Assembly (NCBI GenBank): GCA_014529385.2
Contig: CM043967.1
Location: 8,028,501-8,092,500, forward strand
DNA: 64,000 nt
Reading direction: 5' to 3'
DNA from: Adiantum capillus-veneris
Taxonomy: Eukaryota > Streptophyta > Polypodiopsida > Polypodiales > Pteridaceae
Of the stretch, positions 34,901 through 46,400 are shown one piece after another (the first letter of the stretch is position 1; every line of letters starts with the position of its first letter). Under the pieces are notes generated by a model. That model was not told where the DNA came from, did no database searches, and saw only the letters and a list, made by a program, of their open reading frames with translations. Both the position numbers and the translations under genes were made by a program.

Positions 34901-35816
34901 GTAAGGTTACAAGTAGGTATGTAATTTGTTAGCCTCAAGGGACTTTGAATATTGAATAGTAAGAAAGTCAAGTGCTGGTTTGAAGATCTTTTGCTTATCT
35001 AAACTAGACTCTAACTCAATAATAAGTTTCTTAAGTTCCACGAATTTGTCCTATCTAGGCTCCAAAAGAGTCTTAATTGGTTTGTGCTAGATTCTAACTT
35101 CCTTGATGGGGTAGAATCCTAGAAAAATGAGGCACTATAAGTTTTACCTTAGCTCAAATGGATTTTCAATTAAACTAGATTGTAATTCAGCACTCTAGTA
35201 TCTTTGTCTCGATGGAGTTTAACACTAGATACATAGTAGTAATATTTAAACTTCATGTCTCTTCACTTGATCGAGATATGAGACCATACTTTCAAGGTCA
35301 CCACTTGTCTTACCTAAAGACCAATGTGAGACATGGGAGCAAGAAAGCCATCCGATATTGTTTTAAGGACTATTACATAGACAATCAATAACTAAAGTAA
35401 AGCAAAAAGACTTGGATCTTTCACAATTAATAACTTAAGTAAAGCCAAAAAGACTTGGATCTTTGACAGTTTCTTTCAAACTAAAAAAGCACAATCTCAT
35501 GCTAACAAAACTATAAATCGCAATTGAAAGTTTTGAACAAGGAAAAGATCAACAATCTTAATAAGAAGGATACTTTTCATTTCATTTGATGATTAAAAAT
35601 TAAAATAAAGTCTCTCAAGAACTTGTTAAACAAAAAATTTAGGTGACTGGTTCATTATTTTGAGCAAAAATATCAAAATCTCTATTGATTGAGCTCCATC
35701 TAGTAGTATCCTTTGTAAGATCCTGCAGGAAGGAATAAAAAGAAAGATTTGTTAGATACCATGCACATGAGTGTTCAAGCATGTGTATCAAGAATATATG
35801 ACATGTCACTAGTACC
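34901..35816. other. Spacer 3' of the FCP1-like gene, no gene seen
   Basis: Non-repetitive AT-rich DNA on the downstream side of the minus-strand FCP1-like gene; it may hold its 3' untranslated part. Near 35300 one satellite-like trace (GGTCACCACTTGTCTTACCT) occurs. Confidence 0.45.
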
Positions 35817-37013
35817 TTAGGGTTGGTTTCTATCCAGCCTTAGAAGATTGTTCTCAGCTTTCACCTTATTTATATAAGCCTTTGCTGTGGCTGCCTTCAA
35901 AACTCCTTTTGTGTTACAACCCAATTGCCTAGCTAAAGTGGTCAATTGTGATGCCTTCATGCTTTCAATGGGTGTACGCTCCTTTCCAAGATCTCTTGTA
36001 TTTGGGCTCTTCTCATTTCATTGCGGTGGCTTGTGTCACTTGCATCTTCAATGATAGTTTCATCTCTGTCACCTTTTGCAGGTGGTATTCTTCTTGTAAA
36101 GAACACCTTAGCTGACCAAACATCATTTTTCTGCTTCCAATACTCCATGATTTGTTTGTATTCACTATCATTTGTCACTATAGGTTGTCCATAACGATTA
36201 GAAGCAATTAAATCACGCACATCCCTTCTCTCATCAAGCTGAATCAAGTATGGCAGTAGCTCCTCCAAGAGCATATTTTCAACCATCTTCTCAGCATCAA
36301 ATTGTGGTGGAAAAATGCAATTGTTTGCTGGTGAAATACATCCTTGTAAGGAGAGTCATCAATAAGCATTGTTCTTTGTGGATCACATTCAAACCCCATG
36401 GCAATTTTGGCTAGAGGCTTGAACATTGCCTCAACGTTTGGATTGTCGGGTCTAAACAATTTTTGAGTTTGAGCGGTGTAGCAAACATCTTGCGACCAAA
36501 TTGCAAAGAAAGGCAATGTATCCTCAGCTAAGTTGTTTAGTGCTGCAAGGATTTGATACACATTATTCCTAGTAGCTGTCGACCAAATTGCAACATTAAA
36601 CCTCTGTAAAATAGTCTTCAAGAATTGGATGCAACCTGGCCTGAGTATAATATATCTTTTTGAATCCATTTGCACTGAGTTGTGGTGTGAGGATGGTTGA
36701 GGGGAACGTTTCAACAATAGACCATTTAAATCCAATATAATTGTAAGCATGGATTTCTCAACATCTACACTACATGACGTAGTAGCAATTGGCAATAGCT
36801 CGTGAGTGGACTTTTCAGTCTCTTTTGATGTATGTTGCATTTTTGAAGCATCGATTTCTTGGTTCTCATTATTGGAAGCTTGCTCAAGTTGCACAACACT
36901 AGACTCTAGTATAGAAATATCATCCATCTTGGGCACTTCAGAAACCATAGAATCTATGGATTCTATAGTTGTTGACTGAACCATAGGAGCATTATCCATC
37001 CCAGTTTGTGAAT
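35817..37013 (-). pseudogene. FCP1-like (NLI/CTD-phosphatase family) gene, last exon(s), copy 1
   Basis: A clean acceptor (GTGTTTTCTTAG) precedes 37013. The frame has about 85 variable N-terminal residues, then the FCP1 core: LTIILDLNGLLLKR (the DxDxT box has become DLNGL, second catalytic Asp to Asn), FNVAIWSTATRNNVY, and a kept MLIDDSPYKDVF. Near 36300 one base is missing in an A run; the frame resumes with FPPQFDAEKMVENMLLEELL. A second shift near 35995 opens a C-terminal stretch, KASQLTTLARQLGC...KAYINKV, that looks weakly SAP-like, ending at TAA 35817-35819. With both shifts ignored the protein has normal-looking hydrophobicity. A non-catalytic CTD-phosphatase-like fold is inferred, plus a possible DNA-binding tail. 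Confidence 0.8.
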
Positions 37014-37652
37014 CTAAGAAAACACACACACAAATGGTATCTCAAAACCACTAGAATTTTATTCACCATATTTATATGTAGAACTCCTAGTAAGAAATTT
37101 ATTTAAGGTAAAGTCGTTGTTAGAATCCTTGCAACCATTTTCAGCATTCGTACACAAAACACCACTTGTCTAAAATACAATCTACTAACTCAACATTTTC
37201 CATCCTACACTTTATTAAAGATGAGTACTTAAAGTGAAAACTAAAAGCCACAACTTGTTGAGGAAACATGGATACAAGGTCCACCAAATGTCCAATCTAG
37301 ACTACAAGCAAACAATTAGAGATTTGGCTTAGATTTGGATTCAAAGGCCACCACTTATTCAAGTAAGATAACTCCACTTGTTTAAGACAGTAATTTTTGA
37401 AGCCCCACCACTTGTCCAACCTAGACATTGAGTAAATTTTGGTAATATTTATCACAAATCTAGAGTAGAATCAAGATTCTATGGCCAAGGTAATCAAATA
37501 AGTTAGACAACACACAAAGCATAAGAACACTCTAGATTCTCGTTGAGCATAAACTAAACAATAATAAAATGTTATATTCACTTGAGATTTCATCCATGAA
37601 AAATGAAAATGATGCATGTACTTGAGATTTCCATCCATGTACAATACTTTAC
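37014..37652 (-). other. Probable intron holding satellite traces
   Basis: Bounded by a donor (ATT/GTAAAGT) at 37652 and the acceptor at 37014-37024. It contains CCACCACTTGTCCAACCTAG at about 37410 and related traces at about 37270 and 37350. Phases do not match: the SET exon would end in phase 0, while the FCP1 exon needs one preceding base. An additional exon, or two separate genes, is therefore possible. Confidence 0.45.
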
Positions 37653-38219
37653 AATGTCAAAAGTAAAGTCATAGTCAGCAAAACAACTCTTCTCCTGCTT
37701 CAACTTGACAAATAGTCTCAATGCATACATGGCCATATTCTTCTAACTTGATGTGTGAAGAGGTGCATTTATGCCAAGGTGGAAAATTTGGATCAAATGT
37801 ATAACGTACTTTGGGACATACATTTGTACTGTGAGAACTATTTATATAGCCCGACACGTTTCCTTCTTCTACACAACCAATAATGTATAATTGATTTTCC
37901 TCTTCTTCTATGTTTGGATCCTCTAGAAGAGAATATTTTTAAGCTCATGGAAATATTTTGCATATCTTCTTCCAGTATTGAAATCTATACTTATGCCCTG
38001 CATAGTTTAGAATAGTCACACCATTTTCCAGGGTAGTATGCACAAATAGCGCATAACCAGCTTCTTGAATACATGAAAGTCGCACTTCAAAATCCACACC
38101 GTTAATAATATGGAAAATTACATCTTTGGGAATAGGGAAAGTTGGTGTCCCAAAAGGATCTTCATGCTAATCATAGTGTGAAATACATCTAGTTTTTATA
38201 TCACTTAACTCCTTTGTGT
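37653..38219 (-). pseudogene. SET-domain-like exon
   Basis: Starts after acceptor TCTTTTTGCAG and ends at a donor GTAAAGT. Reading: SCIQEAGYALFVHTTLENGV (the start of SET, GxGLFA-like), then NYAGHKY, IIGCVEEGNVSGYINSSHST (in place of NHSCxPN), KLEEYGHVCIETICQVEAGE followed by ELFC, and after a one-base insertion DYDFTF (GEELxxDY box). Stops are TAG in YD*HED and TGA/TAA in FP*A*KYS; all fit Gln or Arg codons with C to T. SET domains transfer methyl groups to lysines. Here the AdoMet/lysine pocket Asn-His is altered, so activity is doubtful. Confidence 0.7.
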
Positions 38220-38399
38220 CTGCAAAAAGAAGAAAATATTATGCATAAAATAATGACAAGATCAAAGAAAGATATCATTATTTTATAGTCCAATAGGTCC
38301 ATTGTATGGAAGACTTGGAGTGCCTCTTACATGGTGCCTCCAAGGTTTCCAAAAAATAAAATCATCGACAAAAAAAACCCACTGTGTCTCCAATCTATT

Positions 38400-40740
38400 G
38401 CCCATTTGAAGCATAGAGAGAACCAAGGTCCACCACTTGTCCAAGATAGACATGGAGTATTGACACAAGATCCAACACTTATCTAAGAACCCTATAGTAT
38501 ATGTGGTAACATGGGATGTGTTGATGCAACAAAAGTAGTCTAGCCTCCTCATCCATCTCTTTTTTCTTGTAGCCTAGAGGGATTAGTTTCAAGGTCTATC
38601 ACTAGTCAAAAACTACACATAGAACATTGATACAAGGTTCCCCCACATGTGAAACCTATTATCTCTAGTAGCATGGATGGTTTGATATCAAGGTTCACCA
38701 TGTGTCCTACCTATACTCTATTGTAACATAGAGATTCTGGTTTGGTGGTACTACACTTGTCCAAACTTGGCTTGTTATTGATATCTGGAGGTAATCAAGG
38801 GTCCTCCACTTGTCCAAGTTAGGCATATAAAACAATTGCAAGGTCCACCATGTGTACAACATATGATTGATTATAGCATGCATGGTCTTATTTCATGGGT
38901 AACCATCTTCTCTCCAACATGTGTCCAACCTCGGCTCCATTGAAGCATGGAGAGAAGCAAGGTCCACCACTTATCAAAAGCTATTATTTTCTCCCAGTGC
39001 TTTCAAAACCCATGATACGTTGTACATGGGGGGGGGGGGGGGGGGGGGTTCTTGTTTCAAGGTCCACCACTTGGCTAAGATTGGATCCATTGAAACATGA
39101 AGAGAAGCAAGCTCTATAATTTGTCCAAGCTAGGTGCCATTGAAACATGAAAACCCCATAATATGTTATATACGGGGGTTGTTTTTCAAGGTCCACCACT
39201 TGTCTAAGCTATGGTCCATTGGAACATGGAGAGAAGAAAATATCCACCACTTTTCTAAGCTAGGATCCATTGAAACATGGAGAGAAGCAAGCTCCATTGT
39301 TTGTCTAAGCTAGTCTCTATTGGAACATGGAGAAAACAAGCTCCACCACTTGCCTATTATTGCATAGAGATTTTGGTTTGAAGGTCCACCACTTGTCCAA
39401 CCTTGCCTTCATGTATGGAGATAATCAAGGGTGCAATGCTTCTCTAAACTAGGGACATAAAAGAGTTTCAAGGTCCACTACATATACGATCTATGATGGG
39501 TTGTAGCATGGGAGGTTTCATTTTAAGGTTGACCACTTCTCGAGCTCCGCTTGTACAACCTCATATCTATTGAAGCATGGAGAAGAAAGGTCTACCAACT
39601 CTCCAAAATAGGCAAGAAAATATCTATAAAACCCATAAATTGTTAATATATGCTATTCTGTGGAGTTTTGTTTGAAGGTCCACTCCTTATCCAAGCTAGA
39701 ATCTATTGAAGCATGAAAATAAGTAAGATATATCTCTAGTCCAAGATAGGATCCATTGAAACATAGAGAGAATCAAGGTCCACCACTTGTCCAAGATATG
39801 CATGGGTAATTGATATAAGGACCACTACCTTTTCACCTATACTATGCTCTATCATGGATGGTTTCATATCCCACCAATTTTCCAACCTATTTAATATGTT
39901 GTATTATGGGGGTTTGGTTTCAAGGTACTTCACTTATCTAAGGTGGGTTCCACTGAAGCATGGAGAGAAACAATGTCTACCACTTGTCCAAAATATGCTC
40001 CTTTGAAACATAAAAGCAAGGTCCACCACTTGTCCAAGCTAATGTTTCTCTCCATTGAAGCATGGAGAGAAACAAGGTCTACCACCTGTCCAAAATATGC
40101 TCCATTGAAACATAAAAGCAAGGTCCACCACTTGTCCAAGCTAATGTAGCAAATGGGTGTTGGTTACAAGGTGTACCACTTATCTAAACTAGTCTCCATG
40201 CAAGGTCCACCACATGTCCAAGCTATATGAGCTTGGTTTGAAGGTCTACCACACCTCTTGAAATTAGGATCCATGTAAGGTCCACCTTTTGTCAAGCTAT
40301 GCCTTTAGTGAGTACTAAAACTAAGTAAATTGCAGTACTTAAATACCTTTCCAAGCTCATTAATATTTTGGTCTCTAAGGCCACCACCACATGTCTAATC
40401 TATGCTCTAATTGATTACTTATGCTAGTTCTCAAAGTCCAAACATAAGCTCCCTTCTAGCAAGGTTAGTTTAAATTTAGGCTCCAACACCTGTCTAAGCT
40501 AGGTTCAATTTATGAAGCATCACCATTTGAACCATGCTAGGATCTAATGTATCATATCAAGGGGGTATTGATGAAAGGTCCAAAACTTATTGAGTTCAAG
40601 CTCTTAAGTAATTAAGTCTTCATGAGTATTAAATGTTATAGTTTTAGTCTAAAGATGCACCATTCAAAAACTCAAGTAATTTACTATTTACATTCAAACC
40701 TTGAATGCTTGAGATAAAAAATACAAACTCAATCAATACT
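38400..40740. repeat. Satellite block S3 (inverted orientation), highly diverged
   Basis: Subrepeats GGTCCACCACTTGTCCAAGCTA and CCATTGAAGCATGGAGAGAA occur here in the opposite orientation to S1/S2. Higher-order structure is poor and many units are shuffled. A direct repeat of about 115 bp (two copies at about 39955-40060 and 40050-40145) ends in AAGGTCCACCACTTGTCC. It lies between the SET exon and the 3' end of the ParB-methyltransferase-like gene. Confidence 0.85.
39028..39048. repeat. Run of 21 G inside the satellite
   Basis: Found where other units have ACATGGGGGGTT, so it is an expanded G tract of the normal unit. It could form G-quadruplexes and is a likely sequencing or assembly weak point. 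Confidence 0.9.
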
Positions 40741-40809
40741 ATATAAAGAAAAATCTAACATTAAGAGTATTAAATCAGCAAACAAGAAACACTAACATGC
40801 ACAAGAAAC

Positions 40810-42206
40810 TCAAAACATATGTGTCTCAATTTCCAAAAAGTCCTTCATTGATAGAGGATGTTGTTGTTGTTCTTCTTCTTCTCTTCGTGGAGAGCACTCC
40901 TCTGTAATAGGCACAGTGTCGTCTGATTGCAAAGTGGATTGTTGAAGTCCAGCCCATTTTTCTATATCTTCATGAGACGTAACAAAGTCTAGCAGCATGG
41001 TCTCCACGTTTTTTTCCTCCTCCACACTGTCAAAACTAAGCATATAACTTATTTTTTCTCTTGTATTCCTTCTTGTGCAACCAAGGATCCATCACCAAAA
41101 ACATCAACAAGCTTATGGTCTTCAAAACAATATGTACGAATGTAGTGCTTGACCAAAGCTCTTTTTTTGGCCTCCAAATATTGCAAATTTGACATATCTT
41201 TATCTGCTACTTGAAGAAGAGAACAATCAATTGGCATGGGATGTTCCTCTGATCTTCTTCTCAGGTCTTCAAATGCATTGCCTTGTCCCAAGAAGGCAAT
41301 AACTGTTAGGAATTTAATTGATCCTTTGCAAGGAGCTGATGGAAAGTGATGCAATGCACCACAACAATGGTAGCTCAGATTATCTCCCATGCCGTGAAAG
41401 GCACATTGCAATTTTGTGAAGTTAGTGAGATCCACAAATGCAAGAAAGACAAATCGAGGATCTGTTGACCCTCCAGCAATAGCCAAGATCCCATCCAAAG
41501 CATTGTTAAATGTCTCTTCACTCCACTTCAAATTGCCTCCAACGTTTTTTGTCATATCTAAAACACATAAGCCAATAGGCACTTTATTATTGAAGTGGCG
41601 CATCAAGTAGAGATTGCCTTCCATTTGTAGGCTCACCACATAGATTGACCATGGAAAATCTCTAAGCTCAATTTTCTCCTTTTGAAGGTGAATTGCCCAT
41701 TGCATGTATTTTATTGCTCCATCTGGAAAAGCCATTTTCTTTCTTCCACGCTTCAAAATAGATCTGAGCCATTCCTCGCATAGCATTAAAAGTGTTTTAT
41801 AAACAACATCATTGAAGTTATACATTTTGACCACCTCCTCCCAGTCTTTACATAGTGAAGACTCATTTAAATTGTTGAAGCCTTCAAGAAGTGCATCTTG
41901 AATCAATTTGTCTTGCTTCAACTGCTTGATTCGATCATACATGTTAGTTGCATCACCATCCTTTGCACTCTTTGACACTAAAATCTTCTCATCTGTAATC
42001 TCTTCTTGAATAGTCTTTACCTCTGATTCCTCAAGGCCACAAAGGTATCTAAATACAGTTGTTGGGGGTTTCTTATTCTCCTCTTCTAGCCTTTCAATGA
42101 TTTATATCCAGCAATCATAAATTGAATCAGAGTACGTGACCATGTGTGCCTGTTTACCAGTCCAACTTGCTGCTGCTGCACTCATTCTTGCCAATCAAAG
42201 AAAAGC
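40810..42206 (-). pseudogene. Exon 2: beta-class amino-methyltransferase-like domain, catalytic motif lost
   Basis: After the acceptor the frame has ASWTGKQAHMVTYSDSIYDC, a helical region (to 41780) and then GLCVLDMTKNVGGNLKWSEE. Amino-methyltransferases of the N4/N6 family have (D/N/S)PP(Y/W) here, followed by W..EE, so DMTK stands where DPPY is expected. Next come FLAFVDLTNFTKLQ, a GALHHFP stretch, AFLGQGN, and near the end HKLVDVFGDGSLVAQEG, which corresponds to the AdoMet-binding motif I (DxFxGSG). The motif order IV before I is that of the beta class. A one-base loss in an A run near 41050 precedes SFDSVEEEKNVETMLLDFV. Predicted inactive. Confidence 0.6.
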
Positions 42207-42292
42207 CTAAAAATAAATAGAGAAATAATTAAACTATTGAGCAAGATTTGTTAATTAAACACTATCAAAAAGACAAAGAAAATAACTTACAC

Positions 42293-43482
42293 CCATCCGG
42301 CACGAGATGCATGTCCCTCTGCAATTCCACTTGCTACCTTTGGTGGTCGTCCTAAGAAGATTCATTGACTCCATAAATGTCTCAATATTTGGATGTCAGG
42401 TTGCTTGACATGCAATGCCTGAGCCTCCTCATTTGCAATGGCAGATATAGCAGTTACAACAAATGGAGGAGCATTCACAACAATGCGAGCCTTTCTAAAT
42501 TTATATACGCTAATCAGTCTTTCAAATATCTCTTTGTTGTTTTGTTCATTGTGAAGCAAAACTTTTGCAACATAGATTGAATTCTGCCCATCAAGAATCC
42601 AATAATGATAATCTTTAATTTTTTGCTCTTCTAACTCTTCTACTGCCAAAGGAGTCCCCTTCTTTGACTTTGCATTTCGAACAGGCATCAAATATGCACA
42701 TGCTGCAGGCTTGGTCGTACGTCGTGAAAATCCAAATAACACACTTTCAACGTGTTTTTTATCCATAATACGTGCATTATAGTGATCAGGAGCAAGCCAA
42801 CAATTTTGAATAGGGATATCAAATTCCCTATATTGGAAAGGAAAATAGTTTATGTACTTATTCATTCCACCTGTATCTTTTTCTTGTCCTTTCATGGCCT
42901 CAGCTTCTAAAACATTTGGATCCACAATTCTCATCTTTGACATTCAACCCTTTGTTGATGAGGATGCCAAAGATGCCTTGTCTACAGCCAAAATGGAACT
43001 AGTTCGCTTAGCTGCTACTTTCTGCACTTTTGCTTGCTTCTTTGTGGATGGTGGTCGTGAAGCTTTCACCTTTTTTCGTTGTAGTGTGGCAATGATGGAG
43101 CTTTGAAGTTAATCTACTGTGATATTTGGATTTGATTATGGAAACTTCCATCCTCGAGAAAACATTGTCTCTTCTTTGTTTCTAGACATGCACTCCAATG
43201 CATATGCTCCTGGGGATAGTTGAAATTCTAGATTCATTGGAACTAGAATGTAAATGAATTCCACGTCCGGATGACTATCAACTACAGAGACAGATGCTTC
43301 CACAACTTGTCCAACATCTTCAAACAAGCTGTCATTCTCCTTTTTGGCAATAAATAGATGCACCTAATGAAATTCTGCACCCTCTATACCATGTATGTCC
43401 AAATAACATTCCCTAAGATCATTGCAAGTATAGTCAACTGAGACAGCAACCCTTGCAACCTGTTTTTTTGGAGCCATCTTTC
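42293..43482 (-). pseudogene. Exon 1: N-terminal region and ParB/sulfiredoxin-like domain
   Basis: From 43477 the frame gives about 105 residues, including GQVVEASVSVVDSHPDVEF, of unknown fold. A basic linker follows (QRKKVKASRPPSTKKQ, then KVQKVAAKR; nuclear-signal-like), ending at a TGA directly before MSKMRIVDP. The next 190 residues match the ParB/Srx layout: FDIPIQNCWLAPDHYNARI, DKKHVESVLFGFSRR, then YHYWILDGQNSIYVAKVLL, which corresponds to the xDGxHRxxA motif (His-Arg replaced by Asn-Ser). ParB N-terminal domains bind CTP or act as nucleases. The replaced motif makes catalysis uncertain. The exon ends with GRPPKVASGIAEGHASRAGW at a GT donor. Confidence 0.65.
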
Positions 43483-43499
43483 CTGAAACATAAAAAAAC

Positions 43500-46400
43500 C
43501 AAATGTTATTTTAACATATACTTTTTTGTAATGGATTAAGTTTGTGTGAATACAAGGTCCACCACTTGTTCAAGCTAGATCTAAGCAAGTATACATAGTG
43601 ATCTTTTAAGCTAGTAAACTAAGGGAAGAGAGAAGCAAGGTCCACCACTTATTCAAGCTCAGCTCTAGACAACATGGAGAGATTCGAGGTCTACTAATTG
43701 TCTAATATAGGCTAAATCTATTGAAACATAGAGAGAAGCAAAGGTCCACCACTTGTCCAATCTAGGGTCCATTTAAACATGGAGAGAAGGATGCTCCACC
43801 ATTTGTCCAAAATAGGGTCCATTTAAACATGAAGAGAAGCAAGATACACCATGTCTCCGAGATGCTAGGCTCCATTGAAATACCTTAAACCCACGATATT
43901 TTGTATATCTGGGGTTTAAATTCAAGGTCCACCACTTGTCCAACCTATTATCCCAAGTAGCATGAGTGGTTTAGTCTCAAGATTCACCACTTTTCCACTC
44001 CATATCATTATATTAAGAAGATCTAAGTGTTAAGGTCCACCACTTGTCCAACCTATAAGGCTATATCTTAAATGGTATTATTTCCCACCACTTGGAATGC
44101 ACATGATAGGTTTTACATAGGGGTTTGGTTAGAAGGTTCACCACTTGTCCAAGCTAACTCTATTGAAACATAGAGAGAAGCAAAGTTCCACCACTTGTAC
44201 AAGCTAGGCTCCATTGAAACATGGAGAGAAGGATGCTCCACCATTTGTCCAAGCCAGGTTCCATTGAAACATGAAGAGGAGCAAGCTACACCATGTCTCC
44301 AAGATGCTAGGCTTCATTGAAATACCCTAAAACCATGATATTTCGTACATGGGGGGTTTCCATTCAAGGTCCACCACTTGTCCAACCTATTATCGCTAGT
44401 ATCATGAGTGGTTTGGTCTCAAGATTCACCACTTTTCCACTCTATGTCAATATATTAACAAGATCTGGGTGTTAAGGTCCACCACTTGTCCAGTCTATAA
44501 GGCTATATCTTAAAGGGTATTCTTTCTCACCACTTGGAATGACCATGATAGGTTTTACATGCGGGTTTGGTTCCAAGGTCCACCACTTGTCCAAGCTAAC
44601 TCTATTGAAACATAGAGAGAAGCAAAGGTCCACCACTTGTCCAAGCTAGGGTCCATTGAAACATGGAGAGAAGGATGCTCCACCATTTATCCAAGATAAG
44701 CTCCATTGAAACATGAAGAGAAGCAAGCTGCACCATGTCTCCAAGATGCTAGGCTCCATGGAAATACCTTAAACCCATGATATTTTGTACATGGGGGGTT
44801 TACATTCAAGTTCCACCACTTGTCCAACCTATTATCGCTAGTAGCATGAGTGGTTTGGTCTCAAGATTCACCACTTTTTCACTCTATGTCATTATATTAA
44901 GAAGATCTGGGTGTTAAGGTCTACCACTTGTCCAACCTATAAGGCTATATCTTAAAGGGTATTCTTTCTCGCCACTTGGAGTGACCATGATAGGTTTTAC
45001 ATAGGGGTTTGGTTCCAAGGTCCACCACTTGTCCAAGCTAACTGTATTGAAACATAGAGAGAAGCAAAGGTCCACCACTTATCCAAGCTAGGATCCATTG
45101 AAACATGGAGAGAAGGATGCTCCACCATTTGTCCAAGATAGGCTCCATTGAAACATGAAGACAAGCAAGCTGCACCATGTCTCCAAGATGCTAGGCTCCA
45201 TTGAAATACCTTAAACCCATGATATTTCGTACATGGGGGGTTTACATTCAAGGTCCACCTCTTGTCCAACCTATTATCCTTAGAAGCATGAGTGGTTTGG
45301 TCTCAATATTCACCACTTTTTCACTCTATGTCAGTATATTAAGAAGATCTGGGTTTTAAGGTCCACCACTTGTCCAACCTATAAGGCTATATCTTAAAGG
45401 GTATTCTTTCTCACCATTTGGAATGACCATGATATGTTACATGGGCATTTGGTTTCAAGGTCCACCACTTGTGCAAGCTAGGCTCCATTGAAACATGCAG
45501 AGAAGGATGACCCACCATTTGTGGAAGATAGGCTTTGTGGAAACATGAAAAGAAGCAAGCTGCACCATGTCTCCAAGATGCTAGGATCCATTGAAATACC
45601 TTAAACCCATGATATTTTTTACATGTGGGGTTTAAAGTCAAGTTCAACCACTTGTCCAAGCTAGTATCTCTAGTAGCATAAGTGGTTTGGTCTCAAGATT
45701 CACCACTTTTCCACTCTATGTCACTATATGAAGAAGATCTGGGTGTTAAGGTCCGACAGTTGTCCAACCTATAAGGCTATATCTTAAAGGGTATTCTTTC
45801 TCGCCACTTGGAGTGACCATGATAGGTTTTACATGGGGGTTTGCTCCAAGGTCCACCACTTGTCCAAGCTAACTCTATTGAAACATAGAGAGAAGCAAAG
45901 GTCCACCACTTCTCCTAGCTAGGCTCCATTGAAACATGGAGAGAACGATGCTCCACCATTTGTCTAAGATAGGCTCCATTGAAACATGAAGAGAAGCAAG
46001 CTGCACCATGTCTCAAAGATGCTATGCTCCATTGAAATACCTTAAACCCATGTTATTTCGTACATGGGGGGTTTACATTCAAGTTCCACCACTTGTCCAA
46101 GCTATTATCCCTAGTAGCATGAGTGGTTTGGTCTCAAGATTCACCAGTTTTTCAGTCGACGTCATTATATTAAGAAGATCTGGGTGTTAAGGTCCACCAC
46201 TTGTCCAACCTATAAGGCTATATCTTAAAGGGTATTCTTTCTCGCCATTTGGAGTGACCATGATAGGTTTTACATGGGGGTTTGGTTCCAAGGTCCACCA
46301 CTTGTCCAAGCTAACTCTATTGAAACATACAGAGAAGCAAAGGTCCACTACTTCTCCTAGATAGGCTCCATTGAAACATGGAGAGAAGGATGCTCCACCA

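Larger units (their letters stand above)
40810..43482 (-). pseudogene. Two-exon ParB/Srx-like plus amino-methyltransferase-like gene
   Basis: The gene reads from ATG 43477 (MAPKKQVARVAVSVDY) on the minus strand, after an acceptor-like GTTTCAG at 43483-43489. Exon 1 is 43482-42293, an 86-bp intron has GTGTAAGT/TTTTTAG borders, and exon 2 is 42206-40810. In order: an N-terminal region to 43139, a Lys/Arg-rich linker, a ParB/sulfiredoxin-like domain, and a beta-class N4/N6-methyltransferase-like domain whose catalytic motif is lost. Interruptions are TAG (about 43364), TGA (42944, 42359, about 42197), TAA (about 42107) and a one-base loss near 41050. The stops fit C to T changes of Gln or Arg codons. 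The combination of domains is known from bacterial and phage proteins. Confidence 0.7.
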
